A stretch of 64,000 bases of DNA, taken from assembly GCA_017308595.1 (NCBI GenBank), contig JAFKER010000008.1, forward strand, positions 211,349 through 275,348, read 5' to 3'. Source of the DNA: Afipia sp. Its GTDB lineage: Bacteria; Pseudomonadota; Alphaproteobacteria; Rhizobiales; Xanthobacteraceae. The translations under genes and the position numbers were made by a program. The first letter of the stretch is position 1, and every line of letters starts with the position of its first letter. Positions 37,243 to 46,105 of the stretch are shown here, piece by piece. The notes below the pieces were generated by a model. That model was not told where the DNA came from. It saw only the letters and a program-made list of their open reading frames with translations, and ran no database searches.

Positions 37243-38718
37243 CTAGCCGCGGGGCGATGCGTCGGGCTTCTGCTGCGCGGCAGGCTTGGCTGCCGGCTTG
37301 GCCGCGGGTTTCGCTGCCGAGCTGCCTGCGGCTGGCTTGGCGGCAGGCGGTTTTGCCGCTGCCGGTTTGGCGGCCGCGTCCGGCTTCTTGTCAGTCTTCG
37401 GAGCTGGCTTGGTCGCGGGAGCCGCCGCGGCTGCTTTCGGCTTTGGGGCCGCCGCTGCCGGCTTTGCGGCAGGTTTGGCGTCCTTCGGCTTGGTTGTCTC
37501 GGCCTCCGGTTTGGCCGCCAGCTTGGCCGCCTTCGCGCCCTTGGCCCCCTTTTTCCGTTTGGCCACGGATGCGGCCTGGTTCGCCGCCTCGGCAGCGTCA
37601 GCCTCGAGGATGGCTGCACCGGTACGGGCCGGGCCCGTATAGACGATCACCGGCGTCGCCGCGGCGGCGGGCATCGCCATCAGGTCGGAGACTTTCATGG
37701 TCGGAGCCTGAAGGCCGGCCGTGAACATCGATATTCCGGAATCGGCGCTGTTGCTGTCCGCCACGATGTCCGGATCGTCTTCCTCATTTTCCGCGGCGGG
37801 CCGCTTGCGTTTCGGGCCGCACATTTCGTCGCGCAGGTTCGGCGGCGACGCATCGATCGGTGCGAGGGAATCGACCGTGCCGAGCGAGGGCTTGAGCCAG
37901 GACAGTTTGTTGCCGTTAAAACCGCGCTCGAGCAACTGCGCCGCCTTGAGTGCGCGCTGCGCGGATGATTGCGCACCAAGCACGACGGCGATCAGCCGCT
38001 TGTTGTTGCGCGTCGCGGTGGCGACAAGATTGAAGCCCGACGCGCAGATGAAGCCGGTCTTCATGCCGTCGGCACCAGGATAACGCCCGATCAGCTTGTT
38101 GAAGTTCGCGGTGATGCGGCGGCCGAACTTGATGGCCGGGACATGCATGAAGTACTCGTATTCGGGCAGGTCGCGGAAAACTGCGCGGGCCAGAATACCG
38201 AGATCGCGTGCGGAGGTGATCTGCCCCTCTGCGGGCAGGCCGTTCGGATTGACGTAGCTGGTCTGCGTCATGCCGAGCCGCTGTGCCGTCTTGTTCATCT
38301 CGGCTGAGAAGCCGTCGATGGATCCGCCGACGCCTTCCGCGATCACAACGGCGATGTCGTTCGCCGACTTCACCATCATCATTTTGAGCGCGTTATCGAG
38401 CGTCACCTGCGTGCCGGGCTTGAAGCCCATTTTCGAAGGCGACTGCGCAGCGGCGGCCGGCGACACGGTGAGCAGTGTGTCGAGAGTCATGCGGCCTTCC
38501 TTGACCGCCTTGAGCGCGACATAGGCCGTCATGATCTTGGTGACGGAGGCCGGATACCATGGATAGGTGGCGTTTTCCGCCTGCAGCACCTTGCCGGTGT
38601 CCGCTTCGATGAGCAGCAGGGCTTCGGCCTGCGCCATACGCGGACTTGCCGCGAGCAGAATTGCGGCAACGAGCATGAGCAACGGCGTGAGCCGGAATGA
38701 AGTGAAGAGAGGTGCCAC
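37243..38718 (-). CDS. D-alanyl-D-alanine carboxypeptidase (PBP5/DacF type) with long Ala/Lys/Pro-rich tail
   Basis: About 491 residues from GTG 38718; the start is uncertain (ATG 38676 is possible, and the open frame reaches 38838). A signal peptide (LMLVAAILLAASPRMAQA) precedes a class-S11 peptidase domain with all three motifs: SxxK in ASVTKIMTAY, SxN in VKSANDIAVV and KTG in DGMKTGFICASG. After a linker with VADSNSADSG, the last ~130 residues are low-complexity repeats of Ala, Lys and Pro (AAKPAAKPAA type). This tail probably contacts peptidoglycan or the outer membrane. It trims the terminal D-Ala of peptidoglycan stem peptides in the periplasm. Confidence 0.9.
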   Translation of the reverse strand: MAPLFTSFRLTPLLMLVAAILLAASPRMAQAEALLLIEADTGKVLQAENATYPWYPASVTKIMTAYVALKAVKEGRMTLDTLLTVSPAAAAQSPSKMGFKPGTQVTLDNALKMMMVKSANDIAVVIAEGVGGSIDGFSAEMNKTAQRLGMTQTSYVNPNGLPAEGQITSARDLGILARAVFRDLPEYEYFMHVPAIKFGRRITANFNKLIGRYPGADGMKTGFICASGFNLVATATRNNKRLIAVVLGAQSSAQRALKAAQLLERGFNGNKLSWLKPSLGTVDSLAPIDASPPNLRDEMCGPKRKRPAAENEEDDPDIVADSNSADSGISMFTAGLQAPTMKVSDLMAMPAAAATPVIVYTGPARTGAAILEADAAEAANQAASVAKRKKGAKGAKAAKLAAKPEAETTKPKDAKPAAKPAAAAPKPKAAAAAPATKPAPKTDKKPDAAAKPAAAKPPAAKPAAGSSAAKPAAKPAAKPAAQQKPDASPRG

Positions 38719-38970
38719 TACCGCGATCCGGAGATTGAGAACATGCCTGCGGCGAATGAAACCATGGTCTCCTCGGCGTGTTGCATGCGGGTTTCCAAGA
38801 ATGATCCGGAGCGGCAAATCAGATGCGCTGTCGGGCACAATACTTATACCGGACGGCGCGCCTCCGAACAGGGGTTTTCAGGCTCATTCGGGGATGAAAT
38901 GGGCCATAATTTGACGCTTTTCCCGATCCGGACACCGACATCGATTCGTTCCATGGCCACAGGCCGCGGC

Positions 38971-39549
38971 CTATTTGTCCTTTGGTGGCGGCGCGGTAAT
39001 TTTGACAGTGATGTTGCGCGTGACGCTGTATTTGCCGCTGGGACCGACATCGAGAATCCACACGGTGGCCTTGAAGTCGGCTGCGGTCTCTGAGGTGGCG
39101 GTCACTTCTTCGGAACAGTCCACGGAGTCGCCATTGCGAAACTGACTTCGAATAATGCAATCGGCGAAGCCGAGCTCGACAATGTTGCGCTTGTCACAGT
39201 TGGGACGGTTGCCGACATTGATGTTGCGCTGGCCGTGATATCCGAAGCCGCGCCCATTCTTGTTCGTCCTGCCATGTGATCCGCCGATCTTGATCGGGAC
39301 GAAAGGTATCGGAATCGTGAGGCCAAAGCTTCCTTCGGTGCTGCGTGTTTCGGTGCCGGTGACGTCGAGTTTGGCGAACATTCGCGTGGCATCGATGTTG
39401 TATCGCTTCAATTTCGTCGCAGCCTGATAAAGTTCGCAGGCGACCGAATTTTCGATGACCGGACCGTCGAACACACCGAGGCGCTTTTCCGCCAGTGCCG
39501 GAGCCGCGCCCATAATCGCGCACCAGCATAACGCCATAAGCAATCTCAT
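38971..39549 (-). CDS. Hypothetical exported protein with conserved cysteines
   Basis: 192 residues. A signal peptide MRLLMALCWCAIMGAAPALA is cleaved before EKRLG. The mature part is all-beta in appearance with four Cys residues (in VACELYQ, PNCDKRN, ADCIIRS and VDCSEEV), compatible with two disulfides, and a Gly-rich loop GRTNKNGRGFGYHG. No family recognised. It lies between the carboxypeptidase and ndvA on the same strand but with wide gaps, so it is likely its own unit. Confidence 0.7.
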   Translation of the reverse strand: MRLLMALCWCAIMGAAPALAEKRLGVFDGPVIENSVACELYQAATKLKRYNIDATRMFAKLDVTGTETRSTEGSFGLTIPIPFVPIKIGGSHGRTNKNGRGFGYHGQRNINVGNRPNCDKRNIVELGFADCIIRSQFRNGDSVDCSEEVTATSETAADFKATVWILDVGPSGKYSVTRNITVKITAPPPKDK

Positions 39550-39652
39550 CGCCGAATCTCCAAAAGAATAAAGTATTCGTGCAGGCTAACGGCGGGGGCG
39601 AAAATCAGGCAAGCTAAAAACGGATTTGTCCCGCGCGACATGCGCGGCGCGG

Positions 39653-41446
39653 TCAGGGGCGAAGCAAGGCCGCGTGTTCGCCTCCTGCAGTCTGCTCCTG
39701 CACCATGAACTGTGCCCGTGCGAGCTTGGCGAAATAGCCGCCGCTGGCCACTAGTTCGTCAAAGGTTCCGCTTTCGATCACCTTTCCCTTGTCAAAAACC
39801 AGAATCCGGGTGGCATTGCGGATGGTGGACAGACGGTGCGCGATCACGAAGGTGGTGCGGCCCTGCATGACGGTATCGAGCGCTGCATTGACCTTGGCCT
39901 CGGTCACCGCATCGAGCGCGCTGGTGGCTTCGTCGAGGATCAGGATCGGCGGGTTTTTGAGCAGTGCACGCGCGATCGACAGGCGCTGGCGCTCGCCGCC
40001 GGAGAGCATGCGGCCACGCTCGCCGGCATTGGTGTCGAATTTCAGATCGCTGCGCTCGATGAAGTCGAGCGCCTGAGCGCCCGCGGCTGCGGCGCGCAGT
40101 TCCTCGTCGGTCGCATCGGGCTTGCCGACCCGCAGGTTCTCGGCAATGGAGCGATTGAACAGCAGCGCCTCCTGAAACACCACGCCGATGTTCCGGCGCA
40201 GCGCCGCCAGCGTCATGCCGCGAATGTCCATGCCATCAATCTTGATGAGGCCGGACTGCGGATCGAACGCGCGATGAAGGAGCGCAATGGCGGTGGACTT
40301 GCCTGCACCGGTTTCGCCGACCAGTGCAAACGTCTGCCCCGGGAGTGCCGTGAACGACACATCCTCCACCGCAGGCCGCTTGCCGTCATAGGAGAATGAG
40401 ACGTCATTGAATTCCACAAGGCCGGTGAGGCGGCCGGGATCGATGGCGTCGGGCCGGTCGCGCACGGCAGGCACGGCATCCAGCACATCGAAGAATTCGC
40501 GCAGGCGCGGCGCCTCCATGAAGACGCTGTTGATGAAGCTGACCACTTGCTCAAGCTTCTGGATTAGCATGGTGGCGAAGGAGACGAACATCACGATTTC
40601 GCCGACGCTCGCCTGCCCCCTGCTGTTGAGGATGATGCCGACTACGAAGATCGCGAGAATGGTGATAGTGGTGGACGCGCGGGTCATCACCGCGACCAGC
40701 GCCCACCATGACAGCACCGGCAACTGCGCCGACAGCAGTTTGTCGGCGACGCCGCGCAGGCCCTGCACCTCGGCTTCGACCCGCACAAAGCTCTGCACCA
40801 GAGCGACATTGCCGAGCGCGTCGGACGCGCGGGCGGCGAGATCGCCGTAATGCTCCTCGACCTCCATCTGAAGGCCGTAAGTCTTGCGCACCACCAGCGT
40901 GGTCAGGATGGTGAAGACCACGCACAGAATGAACAGCAGGATTGCGAGCCGCCAGTTGATATAGAGCGACAGCGGCAGCAACACGACGAGCGAAACGATG
41001 GATGCAAAATGCTCGCGGAAGAAGCTCAGCCACAGCCGCCACAGCGCATCGGTGCCCTGAAGCATCACCTTCATCAGCCGTCCGGAATGCGTGCCGCTGT
41101 GGAAGGTCAGCGGCAACTGCATGATGTGTTCGAAATAGCTTGTGAGGACGGCTTGACGCTGGCGATGTGCGAGGCGATCCGCCTGCAATGCGACGAAGGC
41201 ACTGCACACGATAGTGAACAGCCCGAACCCAACCCATGCGCCGAGCAGCGGCCATGGCGACGTGATCGCTGCGCCGAACAGCGTGTCGGTGCTCTGCTTG
41301 CCGGACAGCACGTCGATGATCCGCCCGAATAGGACAGGCTCGGCGAACTGCGCCACGGCAAGCGCAAGGTTGGCGATGGCGAGGAACCAGCCGAGGCGGG
41401 ATTCCTTGCCCAGCAGTTCGAGGACGCGAATGTAAAGACGGATCAA
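39653..41446 (-). CDS. ndvA: Cyclic beta-1,2-glucan ABC exporter (NdvA/ChvA type)
   Basis: 597 residues; a half-size exporter with an N-terminal six-helix domain ([18 protein letters not shown] near the start, a NdvA/ChvA marker) and a C-terminal ATPase: Walker [41 protein letters not shown], signature [17 protein letters not shown] and Walker [13 protein letters not shown]. It exports cyclic glucans to the periplasm for osmotic adaptation and host interaction in rhizobia. The synthase gene ndvB is not in the window, so the substrate is inferred from homology only. Confidence 0.88.
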   Translation of the reverse strand: MIRLYIRVLELLGKESRLGWFLAIANLALAVAQFAEPVLFGRIIDVLSGKQSTDTLFGAAITSPWPLLGAWVGFGLFTIVCSAFVALQADRLAHRQRQAVLTSYFEHIMQLPLTFHSGTHSGRLMKVMLQGTDALWRLWLSFFREHFASIVSLVVLLPLSLYINWRLAILLFILCVVFTILTTLVVRKTYGLQMEVEEHYGDLAARASDALGNVALVQSFVRVEAEVQGLRGVADKLLSAQLPVLSWWALVAVMTRASTTITILAIFVVGIILNSRGQASVGEIVMFVSFATMLIQKLEQVVSFINSVFMEAPRLREFFDVLDAVPAVRDRPDAIDPGRLTGLVEFNDVSFSYDGKRPAVEDVSFTALPGQTFALVGETGAGKSTAIALLHRAFDPQSGLIKIDGMDIRGMTLAALRRNIGVVFQEALLFNRSIAENLRVGKPDATDEELRAAAAGAQALDFIERSDLKFDTNAGERGRMLSGGERQRLSIARALLKNPPILILDEATSALDAVTEAKVNAALDTVMQGRTTFVIAHRLSTIRNATRILVFDKGKVIESGTFDELVASGGYFAKLARAQFMVQEQTAGGEHAALLRP

Positions 41447-41643
41447 CGGACGGGCCTTGCGGGTCTGGCGTTAGCGAAAGCGCCGGTATCCTAGCCGGGG
41501 TCGGCAGCCGAATACAGAGTGGGAGGATGCGGGGCAGTGCCGTTATGCACTCAATTGATTTTCGGGCGATTGGGTCGCGGCGCGCCGGCGGAACCATTCA
41601 GATGTCCCCGGCTTGTCGGTCATACCCTCAACCGGAGATGGTC

Positions 41644-41955
41644 ATGACAAACACAAAAGGCAGAACCGTGAGTGTCGTCCTGGCTGGCGCAGCGGCGCTG
41701 ATGCTCATGGGGTCACCGGCCTTGAGCCAGCAGGATCTGACCGGAATGGTGACCAAGATTGACCGCACCCGAGGCACTATTGCGATTCAGCCGGACCAGA
41801 GTGGAACTGTCGGATCGAGCGCTGGCGGTCCTGCGGGTGAATTCAAGGCGCAGGATCGCGCGTCTCTGGATGCGGTCCATGCCGGTGACAAGGTGAGCTA
41901 TTCCGTGACCGAGGTGGGCGGGGTCAAAACGATCACAAAGCTGAAGAAGCAATGA
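41644..41955 (+). CDS. Small exported protein of the CusF-like OB-fold type
   Basis: 103 residues from ATG 41644 (ATG 41638 is also possible). A signal peptide ends at GSPALSQQD. The mature part LTGMVTKIDRTRGTIAIQPD and DAVHAGDKVSYSVTEVGGVK has the strand pattern of copper-binding CusF/periplasmic OB folds. However, the His/Trp/Met copper ligands of CusF are not present, so metal binding is doubtful. Periplasmic; role unknown. Confidence 0.65.
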   Translation: MTNTKGRTVSVVLAGAAALMLMGSPALSQQDLTGMVTKIDRTRGTIAIQPDQSGTVGSSAGGPAGEFKAQDRASLDAVHAGDKVSYSVTEVGGVKTITKLKKQ

Positions 41956-42074
41956 TGCAGCGCCTCAATTGATCTTGCGGATAACAACGTCGGGCAGGAA
42001 GGCGATTGGTTTGACCGGGTACCTGTTTGCGCCCTTTTGACGATATGACATATCCTCCAGAGCAGGGAGGATAT

Positions 42075-43079
42075 ATGCGCGCATACGTTCTCAATCGCTA
42101 CGGCGGCCCTGATGGTTCGCGGCTTACAGATGTGCCGGAGCCTGCGCCGGGGCCGCGCGATCTTCTCATCGCCGTACGGGTTGCCGGTCTGAACCCGGTC
42201 GATTTCAAATTCCGGCAGGGAAAGCTGCGGGCGATCCTGCGACCGAAGCTTCCACTGGTACTCGGCAATGAACTGGCGGGCGAAGTCGTTGCGACGGGCC
42301 GCGATGTGACGCGGTTTCGCGCGGGCGACCGGGTGTTTGCCCGTGTCGCGAAAGGGCAGGCCGGGGCGTTCGCCGAACAAGCCTGCGTCGACGAGAGTTA
42401 TGTTGCGCACATGCCCCGCAACCTGGATTTCACGGCTGCCGCAGCGGTGCCGCTTGCGGGGCTGACGGCGCTGCAGGCCTTGCGGGATGAACTTCATGTC
42501 AAGCCGGGACAGAAGGTATTTATCTCGGGCGGGGCCGGAGGCGTCGGCACCTTCGCCATTCAGATCGCAAAATGGCTCGGTGCGCATGTGACAACAACGG
42601 CGTCGAAGAGAGGCGAGGCGCTGGTTCGTTCGCTCGGCTGTGACGAGGTGATCGACTACACGACGCAGGACATTTCCAGCGTGAGGGATCGGTTTGATGC
42701 GGGATTCGACCTGATCGGCGGTCAGACCCTGGATCAGATGTTCGGACTGATGAAGCCCGGCGCAACAGTTGTATCGGTCGCCGCGATGCCGGAGCCGCAA
42801 ACCGCAATCCGGGATCTCGACGGTAGCGCGCTTCTTTCCGCGCTGTTCTGGTTCGCAAGTTACGGCATCCGGGCGCGCGCGCGGCGAGCCGGTGTCCGTT
42901 ATCGCTATCTCTTCATGCATCCGAGTGGCGATGATCTCGCGGTGCTTGCCGGACTGATCGAGCAGGATAAGTTGAGGGTTATTGTCGACCGGACTTATCC
43001 ATTCGCGCAGATCGCCGAAGCTCTCGCTTATCTCGAAAGCGGGCGTGCCAAGGGAAAGGTCGTTGTCACGGTCCCGTAA
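42075..43079 (+). CDS. NADP-dependent quinone-oxidoreductase-like MDR protein
   Basis: 334 residues from ATG 42075 after GGGAGG. Zinc-less medium-chain dehydrogenase: the N-terminal GroES-like part (MRAYVLNRYGGPDGSRLTDV, LNPVDFKFRQGKLR), PLAGLTALQALRDE, and the nucleotide-binding ISGGAGGVGTFAIQIAKWLG (about 155-174). The structural-zinc Cys cluster is missing, as in quinone reductases and enoyl reductases of this family. Likely reduces quinones or enones with NADPH. Single gene. Confidence 0.85.
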   Translation: MRAYVLNRYGGPDGSRLTDVPEPAPGPRDLLIAVRVAGLNPVDFKFRQGKLRAILRPKLPLVLGNELAGEVVATGRDVTRFRAGDRVFARVAKGQAGAFAEQACVDESYVAHMPRNLDFTAAAAVPLAGLTALQALRDELHVKPGQKVFISGGAGGVGTFAIQIAKWLGAHVTTTASKRGEALVRSLGCDEVIDYTTQDISSVRDRFDAGFDLIGGQTLDQMFGLMKPGATVVSVAAMPEPQTAIRDLDGSALLSALFWFASYGIRARARRAGVRYRYLFMHPSGDDLAVLAGLIEQDKLRVIVDRTYPFAQIAEALAYLESGRAKGKVVVTVP

Positions 43080-43126
43080 GGAACGAGCAACGGCCTGCCG
43101 GGGTCGGTCATTGCACTGTAGTCGGC

Positions 43127-44230
43127 CTAATTGATCTTGCGCGCGTCCGGTGGCGGCAGAAACGCATCGTCGAAAATATCACCAGCCGACGGGCGTCTGC
43201 GGAATTCGTAGTCATCTGCGATCTGGCCGATCCCCGCATCGAAACGGGTCGCTTCAAGGTTGCCGAGACCGTTGCGCTTGACCTCTTCGGTAAGGATATT
43301 GTCCGCAAACACAGCGCGCAGCCGCTCCAGTTCAAGGTCGCGCGCGCCATTGCTCATTTGCGCCAGTACGTCATCGACGGCGTGAGCCGGATCTTTCACG
43401 GACAGACGAAGACCGGCGATGGTGGCGCGGATAAAAGCCTTTACTGCGTCCGGATTGGCGTCCGCGAATTTCGGATTGACGATCAGCGCGTGTCCATAGA
43501 CCTCGCTGCCAAAGTCGGAGAAGCGCAGCACGACAAGATCTCCGGCCGGAACGCCGCGATCGCGCAGGTTGATTGCGGACAGAAACGAAAAGCCGGTCAC
43601 GGCATCGAGCTGGCCGGCGGAGAGCATCGGCTCGCGCACTGCCGGGCTGATCTTTTCGCTTTTGATCTTGCCGAGCTTGATATCGTTCTTGCGGGCAACG
43701 GCGGGCCATAGCCGCGCAGCGAGATCGCCATCGACGATACCGATTTTCTTGCCTTCGATATCTCCCATGGTGGCGATCTCGCGGCTTTTGCGTGCGATGA
43801 TTGCGTAGGGCGCCTTGTTATAAAGCACGAACACCGCCTTGACCGGAACGGAGCCCTCCTTGTCGCGGTAGCGAATGAGTGCGTTGATGTCCGCCAGCGC
43901 CATGTCGCTGGTGCCCGAGGCCACCCGGGTGATGGCGTCGACCGAGCCATTCGCCTGTCCTGTTGTCACGTTGAGATTCTCGGCGCGAAACAGGCCTCGG
44001 GCGGATGCCACCACGAACGGCGCCGCGGCACCATCGATCGCGCGGTCCAGCGAGAACTGCAGCGCCGTGGCCGCCATAGCCGGCGCTGATCCCGCACAGA
44101 CCCATGCCAGCAGCGCCAGCGGCAGCAAGGTCTTGGGAAGGAGGCGGCGATGGATTTGCATGGTTTGTGCGGTCTTGCAGGCTGCTGTTCGCAGCTTCTG
44201 GATCTTGCTGTGCTGGGTCATGAAAAGCAT
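43127..44230 (-). CDS. ABC transporter substrate-binding protein (SsuA/TauA/NMT1-like), orphan
   Basis: 367 residues as given; a later ATG at 44161 (MQIHRRLLPK) would place the signal peptide (LLPLALLAWVCAGSAPAMAA) at the very N-terminus. Type-2 periplasmic binding fold of the NMT1/SsuA group: LDRAIDGAAAPFVVASARGL, NVTTGQANGSVDAITRVASG and DMALADINALIRYR. Such proteins bind sulfonates, thiamine precursors or similar. No permease or ATPase gene is adjacent, so it depends on components elsewhere. Confidence 0.85.
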   Translation of the reverse strand: MLFMTQHSKIQKLRTAACKTAQTMQIHRRLLPKTLLPLALLAWVCAGSAPAMAATALQFSLDRAIDGAAAPFVVASARGLFRAENLNVTTGQANGSVDAITRVASGTSDMALADINALIRYRDKEGSVPVKAVFVLYNKAPYAIIARKSREIATMGDIEGKKIGIVDGDLAARLWPAVARKNDIKLGKIKSEKISPAVREPMLSAGQLDAVTGFSFLSAINLRDRGVPAGDLVVLRFSDFGSEVYGHALIVNPKFADANPDAVKAFIRATIAGLRLSVKDPAHAVDDVLAQMSNGARDLELERLRAVFADNILTEEVKRNGLGNLEATRFDAGIGQIADDYEFRRRPSAGDIFDDAFLPPPDARKIN

Positions 44231-44317
44231 ACAAGGTCGCGCGCGTCACCCTTTGATCTTTTCCGCGCCAGTTTGCCGCAATTTCGCCGCTTCCCGTTCA
44301 GCTTGCATTCGGCTTAC

Positions 44318-44342
44318 GGAACCTAATGTAATAGGCGGGGTT
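44318..44342 (+). promoter_or_regulatory. Possible EcfG-type promoter (GGAAC-N16-GGTT)
   Basis: GGAAC 44318-44322 and GGTT 44339-44342 with a 16-base spacer; one mismatch in the -10, the same variant as at 13297-13321. It lies 49 bases upstream of the Tyr/Gly-rich protein gene. Confidence 0.4.
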
Positions 44343-44390
44343 ATCCTTCACTGGCCTGTTCAGGCCGGGATGACCTATGAGGACGTTGAA

Positions 44391-44813
44391 ATGTTCATTC
44401 GTAAGACTTTGCCTTCGCCTTCAAGCCGAGCTGTGGTTCTGGCGACGGCTGCTGCGCTGGTCTTGACCTTCGTTGAGCCGCCGGTTGCGCAGGCTCAACC
44501 ATTGCCGGCGTCAGCGGCGAAAGCTGCCTCCGCCGAGCCTGCGACCGCCAGCGAGGCGACTGATTTCAGTTCGCGCGCGCGCCGCCGGGCGGTTCGCCGC
44601 AACTACAACAATGCAGCCGGTGCCGCCTTCATGGGCATGGCGCTCGGTACCATGGGCGCGATCGTCGCCGAACAGCGCCGCCGCGATTATTACCGCGACA
44701 ACTACTATTACGGTGGAGGCCCTTATTACGGCCGCCGCTACTACGGCGGTCCTGCCTACTACGGCGGATATCCGTATCAGGGTGGCGGATATTACACCGT
44801 CCCCCGTTATTGA
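44391..44813 (+). CDS. Exported Tyr/Gly-rich protein
   Basis: 140 residues from ATG 44391 (GAGGACG upstream). A signal peptide (AVVLATAAALVLTFVEPPVA, cleaved near AQAQP) leads to an Ala-rich linker, a basic stretch RARRRAVRRNYNNAAGAAFM with one hydrophobic glycine-zipper-like segment (GMALGTMGAIVAEQRRR), and a C-terminal tail made almost only of Tyr, Gly, Arg and Pro (YYGGGPYYGRRYYGG type). Such proteins sit in the envelope; no function is established. Probably a single-gene unit. Confidence 0.7.
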   Translation: MFIRKTLPSPSSRAVVLATAAALVLTFVEPPVAQAQPLPASAAKAASAEPATASEATDFSSRARRRAVRRNYNNAAGAAFMGMALGTMGAIVAEQRRRDYYRDNYYYGGGPYYGRRYYGGPAYYGGYPYQGGGYYTVPRY

Positions 44814-44936
44814 GATTGGACTACGTCGCGAGCCAGTCGCCGGGAGCAATCCCGGCGACTTGCTTTTTGGGCCTATTTTCAGTCATTTGGCGCCCTCGTT
44901 AACGCGCTGGCGAGAGATTTCATCTAGGTTTAAGCC

Positions 44937-45395
44937 ATGAGTGATTCGCTAGAACGGCTTTATCACGCTGTTATCGCGGCCAAGGATCTCGATCCGGCAA
45001 CGTCGCGTACGGCACGGCTGTTTCAGCGTGGCCCTTCGAAGATGGCCAAGAAATTGGCCGAAGAGGCGATCGAGGTCGTGATTGACGCGGTCAACGGCGA
45101 CAAGGATGCGGTGGTCCGGGAAAGCGCCGATCTGCTCTACAACCTGTCCGTTCTCTGGGTGGCGGCAGGCGTTCGCCCCGAGGATGTATGGGCGGAAATG
45201 GATCGCCGCGAACGGGCGCAGGGCATCGCCGAGAAGCTCCCGAAAGCGTCCGAACATAGGCTGAATGCCAAAGCCGTTTCCGACGAGTCCCGGACGAAGG
45301 TGATTGGCGGCATCGCGCCCGCCCCGGTGACGGAAAACGTGGCGCGGCGACCAATTGTCGCGCTGCAAGGCGGCCGGCTGAAAAAGCGCCGCTGA
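44937..45395 (+). CDS. HisE-like phosphoribosyl-ATP pyrophosphohydrolase family protein
   Basis: 152 residues. The N-terminal ~100 residues match the MazG/HisE all-alpha pyrophosphohydrolase fold: MAKKLAEEAIEVVIDAVNGD (metal-binding EExxE-type helix), RESADLLYNLSVLWVAAGVR (second ExxD helix). The C-terminal 50 residues are basic and unlike normal HisE. No other his genes are near, so it may be a paralogue acting on other nucleotides instead of the histidine-pathway enzyme. Confidence 0.75.
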   Translation: MSDSLERLYHAVIAAKDLDPATSRTARLFQRGPSKMAKKLAEEAIEVVIDAVNGDKDAVVRESADLLYNLSVLWVAAGVRPEDVWAEMDRRERAQGIAEKLPKASEHRLNAKAVSDESRTKVIGGIAPAPVTENVARRPIVALQGGRLKKRR

Positions 45396-45458
45396 CCAGC
45401 GGCCAAATTACACGTTTCCACACATGGACAAATTGCCCGGACGGTGGTTCATCGCGCC

Positions 45459-46040
45459 ATGCTGAGACGAATGTATGACTGGTGCATTGCCGCCGCCGAC
45501 AAGCCCTACGCCCTCTGGCTGATGGGGGCGGTGTCGTTCGCGGAAAGCTCGTTCTTTCCGATCCCGCCAGACGTCATGCTGATCCCGATGTCGCTGGCGC
45601 GTCCCCAGAAAGCCTGGCTTTACGCGCTGGTCTGCACGGTGACGTCGGTGGCGGGCGGTGTTGTCGGCTATGCCATCGGCGCGCTGCTTTATGACAGTGT
45701 CGGACAGTGGCTGATCAATCTTTACGGCTACGGCGACAAGGTCGAGGCATTCCGCGCGTCTTACGCCGAATATGGCGCGTGGATTATCCTCCTGAAGGGC
45801 CTCACGCCGATCCCGTACAAGCTCGTGACCATTACGTCGGGCTTTGCAAACTACAATCTGCTGCTGTTTGTGGTTTTTTCGGTCATCGCACGCGGCGGCC
45901 GGTTCTTTATCGTCGCGATCGTGCTGAATCGCTACGGCACATGGATCCGTGAAGTCATCGAAAAGCGCCTCGGGCTTTGGGTCGCGATATTGGCTGGCGG
46001 CCTGGTGCTCGGGTTCATCATCGCTTTCCGGTTGTTCTAG
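45459..46040 (+). CDS. YqaA/DedA (SNARE-associated/VTT) family membrane protein
   Basis: 193 residues from ATG 45459 (GTG 45444 would add five). VTT-type membrane protein: ALWLMGAVSFAESSFFPIPPDVMLIPMSL split here as SFAESSFFPIPPD plus a helix, GGVVGYAIGALLYD, and the re-entrant loop LKGLTPIPYKLVTITSGFA, followed by a final helix. Family members act as lipid scramblases or flippases, including undecaprenyl-phosphate recycling. Its substrate is not known. Confidence 0.9.
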   Translation: MLRRMYDWCIAAADKPYALWLMGAVSFAESSFFPIPPDVMLIPMSLARPQKAWLYALVCTVTSVAGGVVGYAIGALLYDSVGQWLINLYGYGDKVEAFRASYAEYGAWIILLKGLTPIPYKLVTITSGFANYNLLLFVVFSVIARGGRFFIVAIVLNRYGTWIREVIEKRLGLWVAILAGGLVLGFIIAFRLF

Positions 46041-46105
46041 GAAACGGCTGCGTCGCGGGGTCATATCGGACTTTTCCCTGCGGCACTGGCGGGATACTGT
46101 CAGAC

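Noticed and set aside
41592-41616. GGAAC with downstream GCTT before the CusF-like gene
   Set aside because: Two mismatches in the -10 element; expected by chance in GC-rich DNA.
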